The translations under genes and the position numbers were made by a program. Positions 1 through 13,095 of a DNA stretch of 64,000 nucleotides are shown here, piece after piece. This DNA comes from Flammula alnicola (lineage: Eukaryota > Basidiomycota > Agaricomycetes > Agaricales > Strophariaceae). Positions within the stretch are counted from its first letter, which is position 1. Each line of letters begins with the position of its first letter. A model generated the notes under the pieces. That model had not been told where the DNA came from, ran no database searches, and saw only the letters and a list, made by a program, of their open reading frames with translations. The stretch spans positions 124,001 to 188,000 of the forward strand of contig JADNRV010000044.1 in assembly GCA_015499995.1 (NCBI GenBank), given 5' to 3'.

Positions 1-631
1 GCCGAACCTAATCTCTCTAATCGGCTCCGTCTCGCCCACAGAAACCTACAACACCAAACTTCCCTGTCGACTCGCTATTAACTACGCCAGATCCCATCTC
101 CCATCTCCAGGCAGCGTCGCGTGTCTGTCCCATAATAATGGAATGAAACAGTACTTTGGCTTTCGCAAATACCGCCGCTAGAATCCCCCCTCTCTCTCAA
201 ACGAAAATGAACGAACGACAATCAGACAGTCGGACAAACTTGAAGCTTATTCGACTGGGGTCTCTTGGGGGTAAATTTCGCGAGTCCAGACCCACACCCC
301 TTCAAAAGCATCGTATTTCGGCCCTTCGAGACTGAGCCTTCGAACGTGTAGCTTTACCGGCAACCCAGGTATTGGAATTCGTACTAACGACTGCACACCC
401 CTCGCCCCTCGCATGCCGATTGGTACACCACAGCTTATTGCTAAATATCCTCGCTTGCGCCGTGAAACTCAAATAAGGTTTGGGCATTATCTGGATTCTG
501 GAGGTACCCCTCTCATCCTGTCCTTCCCTGTCCGCCGAACTTACTGCAGCCGCAGTTTCTCTGTCCTTCTCTTTCTTTCTCAGATCTTCGCGTTCGGCTC
601 GTTAACCTGCTTGCTTTGTTGCTTGTTGCTC

Positions 632-1330
632 TTTTCTTTCTCGAGATCCTAGATATTCTATATTTCTATCTGACCGTTGGGTAATTTTTCTTTCCGTCAT
701 GCAAACCTCAAGTTTTGTTGCCAATCGCGGCCAGAGGTATCCGTCCATTCATGCATTCAACCCCCTCGTGCACGTTCGCTTCTTCTCTTTTCTTTCTCTG
801 GATCTCAGATATTCTATATTTCTATCTGACCATCGGGTAAATTTTCTTTCGTTATGCAAATCTCAAGTTTTCTTGCCGATCGCGGCCAGAGGAATCCATC
901 CATTCATGCATTCCCCCTCGTGCACGTTCATGCATTCCCCATCGTGCACGTTCTCTTGTTCTCTTTTCTTTCTCGAGATCCCAGATATTCTATATTTCTA
1001 TGGGTTTCTTTTTCTTAGCAGAGGTTTGCGCACTAATCGCGTATCCATTCATCCATCTCTCCTCGTGCGCACGGGCGTTCGTTAAGGTTTGGGCACCAGG
1101 GAAGAAATTGCCTCATCCTTCCGGTCCGCCCACCCACAGTATGTTCTTAACTTACTGCAACCGCAGTTTTCTGTGTCCTTCGATTGCAGATCCTCTCCCT
1201 TGGTTCGTTTTCTGCCTTTCTTCTTCTTCTTGCTCGACAGATTCTATATGTCCGTCTAACCGTTGGTTCTTCTTTTTATTTTAGCGTACAAATTTCGGGT
1301 TTTCGCACGAATCGCGAACAGAGTTTTCTG
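632..1330. repeat. Diverged tandem repeat, about four units of 155-255 bp
   Basis: A motif beginning with a CT tract and continuing agatattctatatttctat occurs at about 651, 807 and 983, with a weaker fourth copy near 1239. Each copy is followed by a segment ending in a form of atcgcggccagagg (degraded in the last copies) and then by tccattcat plus a cctcgtg(c) box. Spacing is about 156, 176 and 256 bp. Copies differ by substitutions and small insertions, so this is an old tandem duplication. No coding potential is visible. Confidence 0.75.
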
Positions 1331-3191
1331 TTCTGTCTATTCATTCACCCATCTCCCCTCGTGTGCGTTCAATCTGATGCTGATGGTAATGGAACGCCAA
1401 CTAGCTTTTAGCGCTGCCAAATGGACAACTGCATACCTAGACGAAGGGACAAATGGAGCTGGGTAGCAAGAAATGTCTGTCTTGTTCTCTTCTGTCTGTC
1501 TCTTGTTATTTGGTGTCCGCGAAATATCCAAAATTCGGCCTCAAATCCGCACGGTTTCCGCCCTCAAAAATGCAAAAACGCATAGAGATTGTCCCGTGAA
1601 GGTCCAAATGAATCTGACGAAATTTTTCAGCAGCCTGGAAACTTCGTCCGGCCGGCCTCAAATCCGCAAGAAAGTGGACAGAACTAGGATTTTTGCGCTG
1701 TCAAATCCGCAAATTCGCGGACACCAGCTGGCGGGAGCTTCCCGGGTCCTCGCACGGGTTCACTGTGCCCTCGTCAGTAAATAGTCTCTCGTGACCCAGG
1801 TCTCTCTGTCTCTGTGTGTCTGTCGGACTGTCTCTCGGTCTGTGGTCGTCGCCATATCATTCACTACTTAAAAGACCCGGAACTGTTGCCTGGGTGTGGG
1901 AGACTGTCCGTCTGTCTGTCTGTTAGAAAAAAAGGAAGGAGCCTGAGACCACCACGTCGTGTCGTGGTCCCCCATGGACTGACCTCGAGTCTGAACATTG
2001 AACTCTTTAATTGATTTCTGGACCATCCATAACGAGGAGCGCAGATTAACCGGCCTCGTGGAGCTGGTGCGTGTTGACTTTTTTATTTATTTATTTGTTT
2101 GTTTTTTCGTGCGGTGGTTCTTTCGAATTCACCTCACGAGAACACTTTGTTACGATTATGTTCCACCTGTTTCGTGGAGTCGGAATTTCCTCGCTCGCTT
2201 TTCTCTTCCTTTTCCCCCTGTTCCCTTTTTCTTGTTTATCGGAGGCCTTGAGGCTTCAGGAATGGGAAAGGGCCCTGGGGGTGTGGGTATATGGTATCAC
2301 CTGGTTGCTCTGGACTTCCTTGGGTTACTTATCGCCTACGTGTTATCTATCTACTTCCCTACGCGACCGCTGACTCCGGATAATGATGCTGGTTGCTTAC
2401 TGCGAGGGTTAGGCTTTGATACTTGGACTTGGGCGCTCTTGAATTTACGCTACGGCTTAACAGTCGCTCCTGTTGCTCGCCGGTTTTAAATTTAGGGTGT
2501 GTACTGTTATGACCTTTCGAGTTGCTGACGCCGGATCTTTCTCTTTCTTTTCTCGAATTCTGATATCACTTTCTATTTCGCCATCCTTTTGGAACCAGGG
2601 AAATACGGTGGGACTCGGTGCGGTGCGATTTCTTATCCTGCACCATCTCTGCCATTTCTTTTGTATATTGACCTATGCGTCATTGCTGATTAACTTGAAC
2701 GCTTGGCAGATATCGATGTCAATTATCGTCTGCAATCGCCGTCAATGTTCAATACGATCCATCATCTCTCTAATGCCGATGCCAGTCGGGTGGAGGCTGC
2801 ATACGCACTGCGTGTCGAATAGCGGCGTTCAAGGTGCCGCCGAACATCTGAATTGCTTGCCTTTTTTGCCTATCAACGATAGCCTAATAGTGTTCTTTCA
2901 TTCAATAAGTACGCTCGAGTCCTGGACCGCGGCTGGCGAATGCAAACGCGAGATATTTTTGTCAAAAATTTGCGCATTGGGCAACATTCAGGGTGAGTAA
3001 GTACTTAACTTATTCATTATACCGACGCCCAATAGCAAGCGGCCGATCATTGCCCTACTTTCTTTCCGCTGCGGTCAGGTCCTTCGATCCTCTCTGCTAC
3101 AGTATATCCGCCCCATAACTGCGTGCGTGCGTCTGACAGGGTCGTAGGGTCGCTGTAGACCACCCGCGGCCTTCGGGCGCGCACGTGGATG

Positions 3192-3501
3192 TCGAAGTAG
3201 AATCTGGGCGTGGATCTGCTGCCAGTGGTAAGCTTAGGAATTTTGGCAAGCCTGAATATTAAAGTCTGCATTCCAGGGATTATTACCCCCTTGAGGGAAT
3301 TTTTTAAGGAAGACGGATGGAGCTCAGGTTCGAGGTTTCACGTGAGCGTCGAGTAGAATCTGGGCGTGGATCTACTGGTGATAAGGGACTTTGGCAAACC
3401 TGAATATTATATTAAAGTCTGCATTCCAGGGATTACCCCCTTGAAGGCATTTTTTAAAGAAGAAGGATGGAGCTTGAAAGCTTGAGGTTTCACGTGAGCG
3501 G
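3192..3501. repeat. Direct tandem duplication, two copies of about 155 bp
   Basis: Two adjacent copies (about 3192-3346 and 3349-3501) share the blocks tagaatctgggcgtggatct, ctgaatatta, aaagtctgcattccagggat, accccctt, gatggagct and gaggtttcacgtgagcg in the same order, with small indels between them. It looks like a local segmental duplication in non-coding DNA. Confidence 0.8.
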
Positions 3502-6112
3502 GTGTTTTGTTGAACGTACTCGAGCTGACTTCCTTGATATCGGCGTTTCTATAGCATGAGCTCCACTCAGCGCCAGGTCTTTTGATGTTGGCTTGGACTA
3601 TCAATTCGAGATGGGTTGTTTTTTTCTTCTGTAGTTCACTCTATCTTCGTGCCATCGAAGTAGGGTGACTGCTGGATAATTTAATTACTCTCCAGGCACG
3701 CTCTCTCGAATATTCGAACTTTGAGGACTTCGAGGTTCAGGGAACGATCATGAAGGAATTCCGAAAAAGTAATAGAACTGCCTGGACCATTTTCTAGTTC
3801 TTCCTACCACGGGCGGCGGGTTCATTTCATCCATATTCTGATCCAAGTCGAATTCATTACCGTAAGTTCAGACTTAAACAATGCCGTTGATAAGTAACCA
3901 ACTTAATTAGACAAGACGGAAGTAATATGCCAGAAGCCTGCTATCTATAGCCATTGTTTGAGCAGCAGGGGAGTACATAGACTCGCGCGTAGACATGGTG
4001 CTTCTCTTGAGTGTCCAGTCTCACGGAAAGCTAGGAAAGCGTTGTGGGTTCACTCTTGCCTAATATGAGTTTTTACCTAGAACGGTTCACTGTTGGAATC
4101 GCGATAAGCAGGTTACAAGAAATACGGCGCAATGAATCCGATGTTGACAGCTCTTCTGTTGTCTTTCCCTCAGTTACGGGTTAGTTGGAATTTAGGTTCA
4201 GTCCAAGATTAGGGAATAAGATCATGAGACTGAACTCCAAGTTCGTTCCTCATCAACCTGTCGGCGGAACAGGCCACTGATAGCGTAGAGTCCTACGAAG
4301 TACATAGGGGTTTGGAGTTCTCTCAGGTTCTATGATTCAATAGTAAGGATGATGTATGTAAAGCAAATGTTAGATATACTATAGTCTATATGTCAAGTGG
4401 ATAAGGTAAATAGGTTTGGGGGTGGGTCGGTCAGCGATCCAGACTCTCGACGCCGCAAGGCGCACGCACGCGCTCAGGGAACTACTCCACGCACACGCTT
4501 GCGCAGTGATCACGGCGAAGGTTATCGCATATATAAGGTAATGTTTTAAGTTCAGAGAGGTCCATTCTATTACAGGCGTCAGGAGCGATGAAAGCGTAAC
4601 TGACGAACATTTGGAGGCCGTCTGGGGAGCGGGCTTATTTTACCCACCTTGCGACCAAGTTTCGCATGAGACTCGATGGACGACAAGTTTGAGTTCATTT
4701 TTTTTAGAAGTGGTGGTGGTCGTGCGACCATGATTGAGAAACATTGGAATGTGGCCTGGGCTGGAAAGCTCCGTCTTCAAGTTGCATCTTCTTCAAATCT
4801 TGTACTGCCATCTTCTGGAGTTGGGGTTAGGCATAGGGGATCATATGCTTATCACTAGGTCTATTGAGCGACAATATTGCGAGTGGATGGGATTCTGCAT
4901 GTCGTGGACCCGTCTGATTTTTCTTTTTGACATCCATTTATTAAACTGACTTGGACAGGACACGGTACTGCCAGTCAGTCCCTCACCGCCGGGCTCATTG
5001 GCATAGAAGGGGAACGCGGGAGCAGTGCTTGGATCGATGGTGGCGTACATAGTATTATATTTCAGACGTTCTTCTATCCGATTCTGCAGAGTGCGAGCTA
5101 ATTGGCGGGATTCAATAAAATGTACGTGTACAAATGTTTCCGTTCTGCTGCGAGCCTTCTTCTATGTTCTAACTAGTTATGTTGTCTGGACCTCAGAATC
5201 TGTGCATTTCTCAAGTTTCAAGGGAGCAGCCGAGATTTTTGGATGAATTTCGCGAGATTAAAGAATACATATATGACCTTGAACGTCATTGGACTGACGA
5301 TTGAATATTGAATTCCTGATTGCCTATCGCACAATGCCACATGATCATGACGATTTCTATTTCTTCATAGCCTGTCGAGAAATATTTGCATGTCGATTTT
5401 AATCACGGTAAGGGTCGGTACATAGGTGACCCAGGATGACATATCGTGGATGGATGAGTCGAGATAAAATGAGAAAAAAAGGAGTGGGAATGGCAGGATA
5501 GGAAAAGATCAGCGCCAGTCCCGTGTATCGGCGTCGTGGTCATGCAAGTCCTTCAACTTGATGATCGCCAAAGTCCTCATTTTTGTCACTGAAAAATGAC
5601 ACGCCCTGCAGGGCTGGGAGATTTTCTCATCGATCTACCATGTCATGCGCACGTTTTATGTCAATTGAATGGCAACTTCAAGTTGAATGCCTTTATGGTA
5701 ATGGCCAAGGACACTTCACTCTCCTGAATCTTCTCTGAAGGTGTGCGTATTATACTGACCAAAATTAACTTGAACCCTAGAAATGTCGGCGAACTTGGAG
5801 TGAATCTTGAAATACGAACCTGAGACTAGCAAACAATCTTAAGTGTCGCCGTGAGTCCAGGCTGTGGAAGATATACACTGAAATGATTTCTTTCGCCTTT
5901 CGCCCCCATCTGCTTCTGGACCGCAGTTGTGCTATAATTTTATGCATCGCGCAGAAAGTGTCCCCAGGGCTCTCGAGTCACTGTACTAAGTGTTTCCAGC
6001 TTGAAAGCAGATGCATGGACATCGTTCAGGCACCGACATCATCCAAAGCCGCCGGTCCGAATGCCGCGGAGATTCAAAAGTGTCCATAAGCGGAAGGGAT
6101 TTTCACTGTCGC

Positions 6113-6151
6113 TATCACATGACATGAAATGGCGACATGCGTCATGTGATA
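6113..6151. promoter_or_regulatory. Perfect 11-bp inverted repeat upstream of alternative oxidase
   Basis: tatcacatgac at 6113-6123 is repeated as its exact reverse complement at 6141-6151, with a 17-bp spacer. It lies about 350 bp upstream of the alternative oxidase start codon. It could be a binding site for a dimeric transcription factor or a small hairpin. Function is inferred from position only. Confidence 0.3.
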
Positions 6152-6498
6152 ACTTTAAGGACGTGTAACGCCATGATAATTTTTGCTTTAATTCCACCTC
6201 CATGACTTAATGTGGTCTATCTGACCTCGACGCTTGCCCGACAGATGGCCACTTGTGATACTTTAGAGCGGCGCACTTTTTCTGAACATCCTTGTGATAG
6301 CTGGACAGAGTCGTTCATAGTGCGCTTAGGGCACATGATGATCGGTACATACCGGGTTCATGACACACCTTCTGCGGCCTGACTCGGAAGTCGGCATTCC
6401 TATGCAGCGACTCAGGCGTATAAAAAGACTTGGAATTACGCTTGTGAATGCCCACCGCTATTCTTGTTTACTCTATCTATTACTTTGCAACGAACACA

Positions 6499-8302
6499 AT
6501 GATTCGGACATCATTGATCAAGGCTGCGTCCCCGGCGCTTAGGCTTACCTCGCAAACTGGCACTCTTTCAGCACTAGCCACGATATCAGTGTCGTGCGGG
6601 CGAGGTCCCTTGCCATTTTCGAATCTGCGGAAGGGCACCACAGGGTGCAGGCAGATCTTCACATCTCCAACATCTGGCAATGCCTTGACTGACAAGACGG
6701 AGCATCGAGAAGCAACTTCCCCGCATAAACGTACGCCTTGATTTATGCCCTTATTCCTGCTACTTTCTTTCATTTGTCATTTATTTTATTCTCATTCTGA
6801 TGTTCAACTCCACAGAGGAACTTCCAGGGTCTTCTGCCCCAGAGACCTCGCATTTAACTAAGCACGATGCTGTGAGCACCGTCCCGGAGATGGTTCGCGG
6901 AGACTGGGTTCTCTTTCATCCTGTATATTCTCCAGACGAGCTTAGAGCTGTTGAGGTATTTTGCATCTCGTGTTTCTGCTAGATTTTACTTCTTGCTCAT
7001 GATATGAATCTCAGGTCCTGCATCGAGAAACAAAGACTCTGGGAGACAAGCTCGCTTATGGCCTCGTGAAACTTGCTCGATCCATATTTGATCTTGTCTC
7101 AGGTTACAAGCATATCGAGACGCCTCCTGCTCCAGGCATGACCATCGAGGAACTACGGAAAGCCGGATATTTGCTTTCTGACAAACAGTGGCTCGACGTA
7201 AGGTTCTATGAAATTCTCATCTTCACTTTAGTCTGATCTTGTTTTATTGTAGCGTATTTTGTTTCTTGAGACTATCGCGGGTGTCCCTGGAATGGTTGCG
7301 GCCACTCTTCGTCATCTTACTAGTCTCCGTCTGATGGTAAGCATCTTCTGTTTGTCTCTGACTCACGTGGAGAATTTACTTTATGTTCCGCAGCGTCGTG
7401 ATAGTGGATGGTTGGTCTAGAGCACTTATCTTCTATTCGAAAGTTCTTATTCATATCCTCAGGATTCACACATGCTTGGAGGAGGCCGAGAATGAAAGGA
7501 TGCATCTTATGTACGTTCAGTTTCTTTCCAAATTTATCTTGTCTGACATCTTTTCTTCCATGAAGGACTTTCATGACGCTCCGGCAGCCTTCTATGTTTT
7601 TCCGACTCATGATTCTGGGAGCTCAGGGAGTATTCTATAACCTTTTCTGTAAGTATCACCAACTCCACTTGTCTACGCAACCTTCACACTCATATTTTCA
7701 CTATAAGTTTTGTCATACCTCATCTCTCCGAGGATCTGCCATCGATTTGTGGGGCATCTTGAAGAAGAGGCCGTTGTAACCTAGTACGCTTATGTTCTTA
7801 ACAAGTGAAGACTTTCCCAGGCATTGACCTTTTATTTATAGTACACGATGCATCGCTGACCTGGAAGCTGGCAAGATTCCAGAATGGTGGGTTCGCATCC
7901 AGTATGGCCCATATCGTGTTTACTGACAACAACGATTGCAGGACCAACATGCCGGCTCCAGAAATTTCAATCGACTACTGGCGTCTCAATGATGACGCAA
8001 AGCTTCTGGACGTGATATATGCAGTCAGGTCAGACGAGTCCACGCACAGATTCGTAAACCACAGTCTGGCGAATCTGAATCCTGCTACGGACGTCAATCC
8101 TTTCGCCCTCCGCGAGCCTGATATGCATATTAAAGGCGGGAAGATCGAGTAAGCACACCTTTACCTCTGTTACGGTTACGATATGAATATCTCTTTCCCC
8201 AGGTTCCAGCGTTCAGAATCTGAAGAATACGTGAAACAATCGCACGATCTCATGACACAACACAAAGAAACCAAGGCTATACCTTCGGAGACGTCGGCGT
8301 AG
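6499..8302 (+). CDS. AOX1: Alternative oxidase, mitochondrial
   Basis: Ubiquinol oxidase of the inner mitochondrial membrane that passes electrons from ubiquinol to oxygen and bypasses complexes III and IV. Eleven exons: 6499-6730, 6816-6955, 7015-7197, 7253-7336, 7394-7410, 7463-7510, 7566-7648, 7708-7783, 7842-7886, 7942-8148, 8203-8302; 404 aa with all phases closing. The di-iron carboxylate ligands are in FLETIAGVPG, LEEAENERMH, LEEEAVVTYT and RSDESTHRFVNH, the four conserved helices of the family. The N terminus (MIRTSLIKAASPALRL) is Arg/Lys- and Ser-rich without acids, as in a mitochondrial presequence. An upstream in-frame ATG at 6448 is less likely to be used. Exon 5 is only 17 nt. 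Expression is often induced by respiratory block in fungi; I see no proven control site here. Confidence 0.96.
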
Positions 8303-8682
8303 GAAGCAAGAATAGTGACTGACTGATGTTCTCCTATTTATCTATTTTATGCCCTCTACTCTTTCGTATAATATTCAAACTAGATCTACCTGGATGTAAC
8401 CTACTAATATTGTAAGAATAGGTTTTGTACACTTATAGAGATGACAATTAACTTGGACTTTTTTTCTCTTTCATCCGAGTCACTAGTCATCAGCTACGTA
8501 TCATCGAGACCCATCCCAAGATGTTGCCCCGCAAAGTTGCCTAGGATTGCAGGATATCAGATCTTTGTGATTAGGGTTCTTGGCAAGGCTCTATGTAATC
8601 TATTTATATCTTGCTTGACGATTGCTCCCGCCACGCTCCGTACGTGCTCCAATCCATCTGTTCTTGAAGGTCTCGATGTTAC
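8303..8682. other. Intergenic, AOX 3' end to Spo71-like promoter
   Basis: 380 bp between two genes on the same strand. It holds the 3' untranslated region of the oxidase gene and the promoter of the next. No distinct element recognised. Confidence 0.5.
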
Positions 8683-11600
8683 ATGGCGTCGACATCTAAC
8701 CTTGAAGCAGGTCAGCCTACGGCACATGCGTCCATCTTTCCCGAAGCTTCGAATGGGACGCAACCGCCGAGCAAGGATCTGGTTCATCGACGCATCTTCG
8801 TTGGCCCAATGCCAGAGAGAGTCATCTCCCACACTGAGGCTCAGGCTCAGCGCAAGAAAACAAAGTATACAATCGGGAGCGTCTTCTCCCTGAGCTTGGA
8901 TGCAGACAAGCCGCAGGGCGGGGATAAGAGCGACGAGGTATCTCGTCTTGTCAAGGAGCATGCGTTCCGGTTCTTCATCCATGAAGGTGGGAGGCCCGAG
9001 GATTGGGACGAGCACGAGGAAGAGAATATCGCAGAAGAACTCTTAAAACGATGGAAGTCGAGCGAATGGGGACAGCTTTGGAGTCGCCGACATCATCATC
9101 GAAAACACGATCCATCTCAAAATGTCGGCGCCACGAACCACTGGTTTGGCACAAGTTTCGAGGTTGGCAACTTGCTTGGGGTGGACGTTCTCCAAGGGCA
9201 GGCGCATGTACACGCCAGGAGTACCCGTTCGAAAGCCGCTTTAACTTCGAACGAGGCTACTCAAGATGGCAATATCAGACTGACCGATTCCCCAATTCCT
9301 ACTCGCCAGTCGACTCAGTCTGTTCCAGTTATAGTCCAAGTCGACCGAAACTCGTCGCAGATTAGCCGATACGAATCTGCCAAAGGTTCATCGCCCTATA
9401 ATCAAGAATCTCCAGATATTCCTACTCCAGCTTCTTCGAACACGGAACTCATACCGGCTGCTTCGTCCGGCAAAACTAAAAAGTCCAAGTCACAGCCTGA
9501 GTTACAGGGCCCGTCGAAGATGAAAGACTTTGCCCCGCCGTGGTCAGATGGATATCCCAAGACTGACTTGAAGGGAAAGGCAAAGATGGTGCAGTTCGAC
9601 CACTCATCGAATGACATCTCTTCCGACTCTCCTCCCATTGCAGGGCCAGTTCCTCCAGAAGTAGTTCTTCAAAGAACGACCAGCACTGTGGATCCTAATA
9701 CTAGCCTAGCTGCAACGGCGTTGGTATCAGATCGTTCAACTAGAGCCGATGACGTCCGTTGGGATGATACCCTGAAACGAGGTGACTCCCACATCCCGCT
9801 TTTCTGTCAAGTAGTTGGTATTAACTTCTTGGAGAGACAGGATGCTCGTCAGAGTCAGCTACACAAAAGACGAAGGCATAACACACTTCGATGACGCTGT
9901 ACATCGTACCACACGAAACCTTCACTTCGAAGACTGGGGCGAGTTTCTCGTTGCTTGGCGCAGAGATAGCCTTGAAATATACAAAGATCACGTCAGTTGG
10001 TGATTATAAAATATCTAAACATTGACGGCTTAGCTTTACTTGGTCGCAGAGCACCCCTGGGAAAGAATGGATAACAGGGCACAAGGAACTCTCCTACGTT
10101 ATTCCGCTGAAGTCTTCAAGAACGAAATTATCGTTATACTCGTTTGTGGACTCGACTTTCTGCATCACCTGTGCTCCGACAACCACTCAGCTAAACACTG
10201 CGACATCCCGATGGGTATTCAGTCGCACCAAAGAAGGGACCAACATCTTCGTATTCAAGCCCAAAAGTCGGTCAAGAGGATATGATTGGATGTGGCAGCT
10301 TTGGTATGCAAATACTTGCTCCTTTCGTGTCCAACTTTCTCTAAAGATATATCGTCTTCAGGCGATCTCAGGGTGGACAAATTCCGACGTCTGTAGACAT
10401 CTACAATCCTGGCCTGAGTATGAAAGTTAAGATCGACATCCCTATAAACATGGACGTAGACAATGACGCCCTTTACCGAACATTCAAGCGCGAAAACGTC
10501 ATTGAACTTTGTATAGATTCTCTTCGTGACATGCCAGACTGGAAATACGCGGTGCAGGAACAGCTCAACCAGGGAAAATCACTGGAGCTCGCTTGGCGTG
10601 CTAATGCAAACTTAGATTGGGTGTGGCTGGAGGACGACGTCACTGGAAAGCCACGGGGATGGCATGTTCTATGTGGGTTGCCTTTCAAGCAGCTGGTCAG
10701 TCGTGTTCCTAACTCTTTTTGGACCTGGAATGACGCTCAGTATTTTTATTCAGGCCTTAAAGCCCCCCATTTTGGAGATTCGCGTCGCCGAACACGCACC
10801 CACTCACGTACATCTCAGGAATGGAAGACACGTTGACGAGCCTCCCTCCATCGAGGGCTACGTAGACCGAATCAGACCCAATACGCAAACGAAACAGCAA
10901 ATTTACCTTTCGACCCATCACGGCAACCTTTTTATTTTGAACCCCTTTGCAGCGTTCCCACCGATGCCTCCTGGGCTTGCCCCCGTGGCGGATCTTTACA
11001 CTGATGCTGTGACTCTTCGACACTCAGAGATTCGTAGAGGCACCAATCAGATCATGGCGGCGACAACTGTCTGTGACTTGAGGACGATTGTCGCAGTCAG
11101 AAGGGCTTTTCAGGCAACGCCTTCGCACATGCATGATCATAAAGAAGTTAATGATGATGAAGCAACTTGGTTTTCGATATATGGAAATCCAGAAGAGAGC
11201 ACGGCAGAGGATCAAGAAGATGAAGGAGGAGACGGAGGCCTCGGTAAATTCAGCGATCGGTCACGGGCAAGAGTACGACGCTCGTTCGAGTTGCTGTTAA
11301 ACACAGGGCATGTTATCCGATTCGAGGTATATGCTTACGATTAACTTCTGCGTCTAAATTAATCGCAAACCCCTCTCTATTCTACTTTCAGGCGCACTCG
11401 TGTCGGGTGGCAATCGAGTGGATTGAACGACTTCGGGCCCTGGTATTTTATTGGAAACAACGACATCGTACCGATGCAAAGCAAGAAATTGAACTTGCCC
11501 AAGCTCAGCGGCCTCGATTGACGCCACAAACCCGAGTGCGCGATGACAATCAAGATCTCCCTCCAGAGGCCCCGACAGACTTGTCGGCACCTTTTGCCGC

Positions 11601-12243
11601 CATGGGCTCCCTCTACAATTGGTGTGCGTTAGAAGGTTGCAGCCCAATCGTCAAAGTTGGTCGACTGTACATGAGGAAAGGCCTCCGAGGGCAGTATAAG
11701 TATGTCATGGAAACTTTTGTCTCAATCTGAAAGTGATGCTTATAATGGTTGGCCAGACTTGTCCAACTCTTCTTGGTCGCTGGGCATCTTGTCCGCTTCG
11801 GCATTGGCCTATCGTCTTCGCTGTACCCATCCGTGCGCCAGAAGATTAATTTGCTCGATGCTTACGTCTGCTCCGGATATTTTGCTGCCCAATGTCTCCC
11901 TCAAGGGCAATTCATACCAAATGCCGAACCTGCTCCGCGACGGTATCAGGATGGGTTGGAGACAGATGATCGTGAAGAAGACATGTTATTCATGATCTGG
12001 TATCATCCCCAGCCCCAGATGGTTAACGCTGACCAGGATCCTACGGTGACTCCTGTCACTTCGAAGTCGGTCCCAGGCCTTTCCTCAAAACACAAGATGT
12101 TGGTGTTCAAGACTAGAAGCATTCTTGAACGCGATGCCTGGTGTTGGGCTATAAATTCCGAAATCGAGAAAATTGTCAGAGCTCAAAAGAGTAGAGAGGA
12201 CAAGCTAAGAGAAACGGGTTGCCTGTTGAAATTATCGGGATAA
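8683..12243 (+). CDS. SPO71: Spo71-like protein with Spo7_2_N and split PH domains
   Basis: Large PH-domain protein of the fungal Spo71/Mug56 group. In yeast Spo71 is meiosis-specific and acts with a Vps13 lipid-transfer protein at the prospore membrane; its role in mushrooms is not established. Exons 8683-9781, 9837-9991, 10050-10303, 10362-10695, 10754-11326, 11392-11699, 11757-12243; 1069 aa. N-terminal part (aa 60-170) has the conserved YTIGSVFSLSL and FFIHEGGRPEDWDEHEEE stretch of the Spo7_2_N domain. A Ser/Pro-rich linker follows, then PH-like segments with LVRVSYT, WGEFLVAWRRDSLEIYKDH and VIPLKSSRTKLSLYSFVDST, and a C-terminal basic ERLRALVFYWKQRHR region. The family assignment rests on remembered motifs and overall architecture. 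Confidence 0.82.
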
Positions 12244-12338
12244 ATGATACGAATTTTTGGTCTTTTCATGAGGCTTGATGGTATTTTGGATCACTTCGTG
12301 GATTAAAGCGAACTATTATGGATTCCATTATGTATAAT

Positions 12339-12950
12339 TTACTTTCTCTTGGGTTTCTTTACACTGTGGTGCGGTTAGTATATGACTTTAATGGGAATTT
12401 CTGTTGACACTTACCCATATCTACTGCGAGATGTAGCACGGTTGACGACACCAGCAAAGTCCAATGCACCACGAACAAGTTTGTAACTGCGAAACGTCAA
12501 CATCCAACCTCCCAGAATTGTTCGGAAAACTCACCCCACACCGGGAAGATCCTTTGTACGACCTCCTCTAACCAACACGACGCTGTGCTCCTGAAGGTTA
12601 TGGCCTTCTCCTTGGATGTAGGCCATGAGCGATTTTCCTGTTGTCAGCTTCACGCGAGCGACTTTTCGTTTGGCGGAGTTAGGCTTCTTGGGTGTTGCGA
12701 TGATGAGGCGAGTGACGACGCCCTTGCGCTGTGGGCAGGTCTCAAGCAATGGTGACTTGGATTTGACTTGTTTCTTCGGGACCCTCTTCGCCCGAATGGA
12801 CTGGTTGATGGTCCGTAACGCGGTCGGTGTCGCATGGAAGGAGCGGAATTGCAACAAAGACGATAGTGGCTTATGGTGTAGGGGTGTCCGGGTCAATGCT
12901 GGGGCCCATATTTCAGAACTTCGAGCCAGTGCCCGGATGGCAGAAAACAT
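12339..12950 (-). CDS. MRPS12: Mitochondrial small ribosomal subunit protein uS12m
   Basis: Decoding-centre protein of the mitochondrial ribosome. Exons (reading right to left) 12535-12950, 12415-12486, 12339-12363; 170 aa, the last exon being 25 nt and encoding only the basic tail VKKPKRK. The diagnostic S12 segments are all present: [48 protein letters not shown] and TKDLPGV, followed by [13 protein letters not shown]. About 45 N-terminal residues rich in Arg, Ser and Leu form the presequence, which bacterial S12 lacks. The start lies 145 bp from the start of the divergent SUMO ligase gene, so the two share a promoter region. Confidence 0.96.
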
Positions 12951-13095
12951 TTCAAGAGGTCGCGGCTAGAGCAGCAACTGAACGGCTTGTTGTGGAAATG
13001 TGCTTGTTTGGTAGCACACCTGCTAGCCAAACAATTAAAGCGCGTCTGTGGCTGTAAATGAGAGCTCATTTCTGAGCATTGTCCCGCCTTATAGC

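Larger units (their letters stand above)
1..6498. other. Gene-poor region upstream of the alternative oxidase gene
   Basis: No reading frame here shows a recognisable domain or a chain of spliceable exons. The first 3 kb are rich in CT tracts and hold a diverged tandem repeat (about 632-1330). A second direct repeat lies at 3192-3501. The remaining 3 kb is unremarkable AT/GC-balanced sequence with many stops on both strands. A TATA-like sequence lies near 4528-4536, but no convincing coding sequence follows it. The last part presumably contains the promoter and 5' leader of the alternative oxidase gene. Non-coding transcripts cannot be excluded from sequence alone. Confidence 0.6.

Noticed and set aside
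2473..3000. 175-aa open frame in the left gene-poor region
   Set aside because: No domain, no spliceable partners, composition like random translation; the frame has no conserved motif that I recognise.
7880..7905. tRNA B-box-like ggttcgcatcc
   Set aside because: It is in an intron of the alternative oxidase gene, with no A box or foldable acceptor stem at the right distance.
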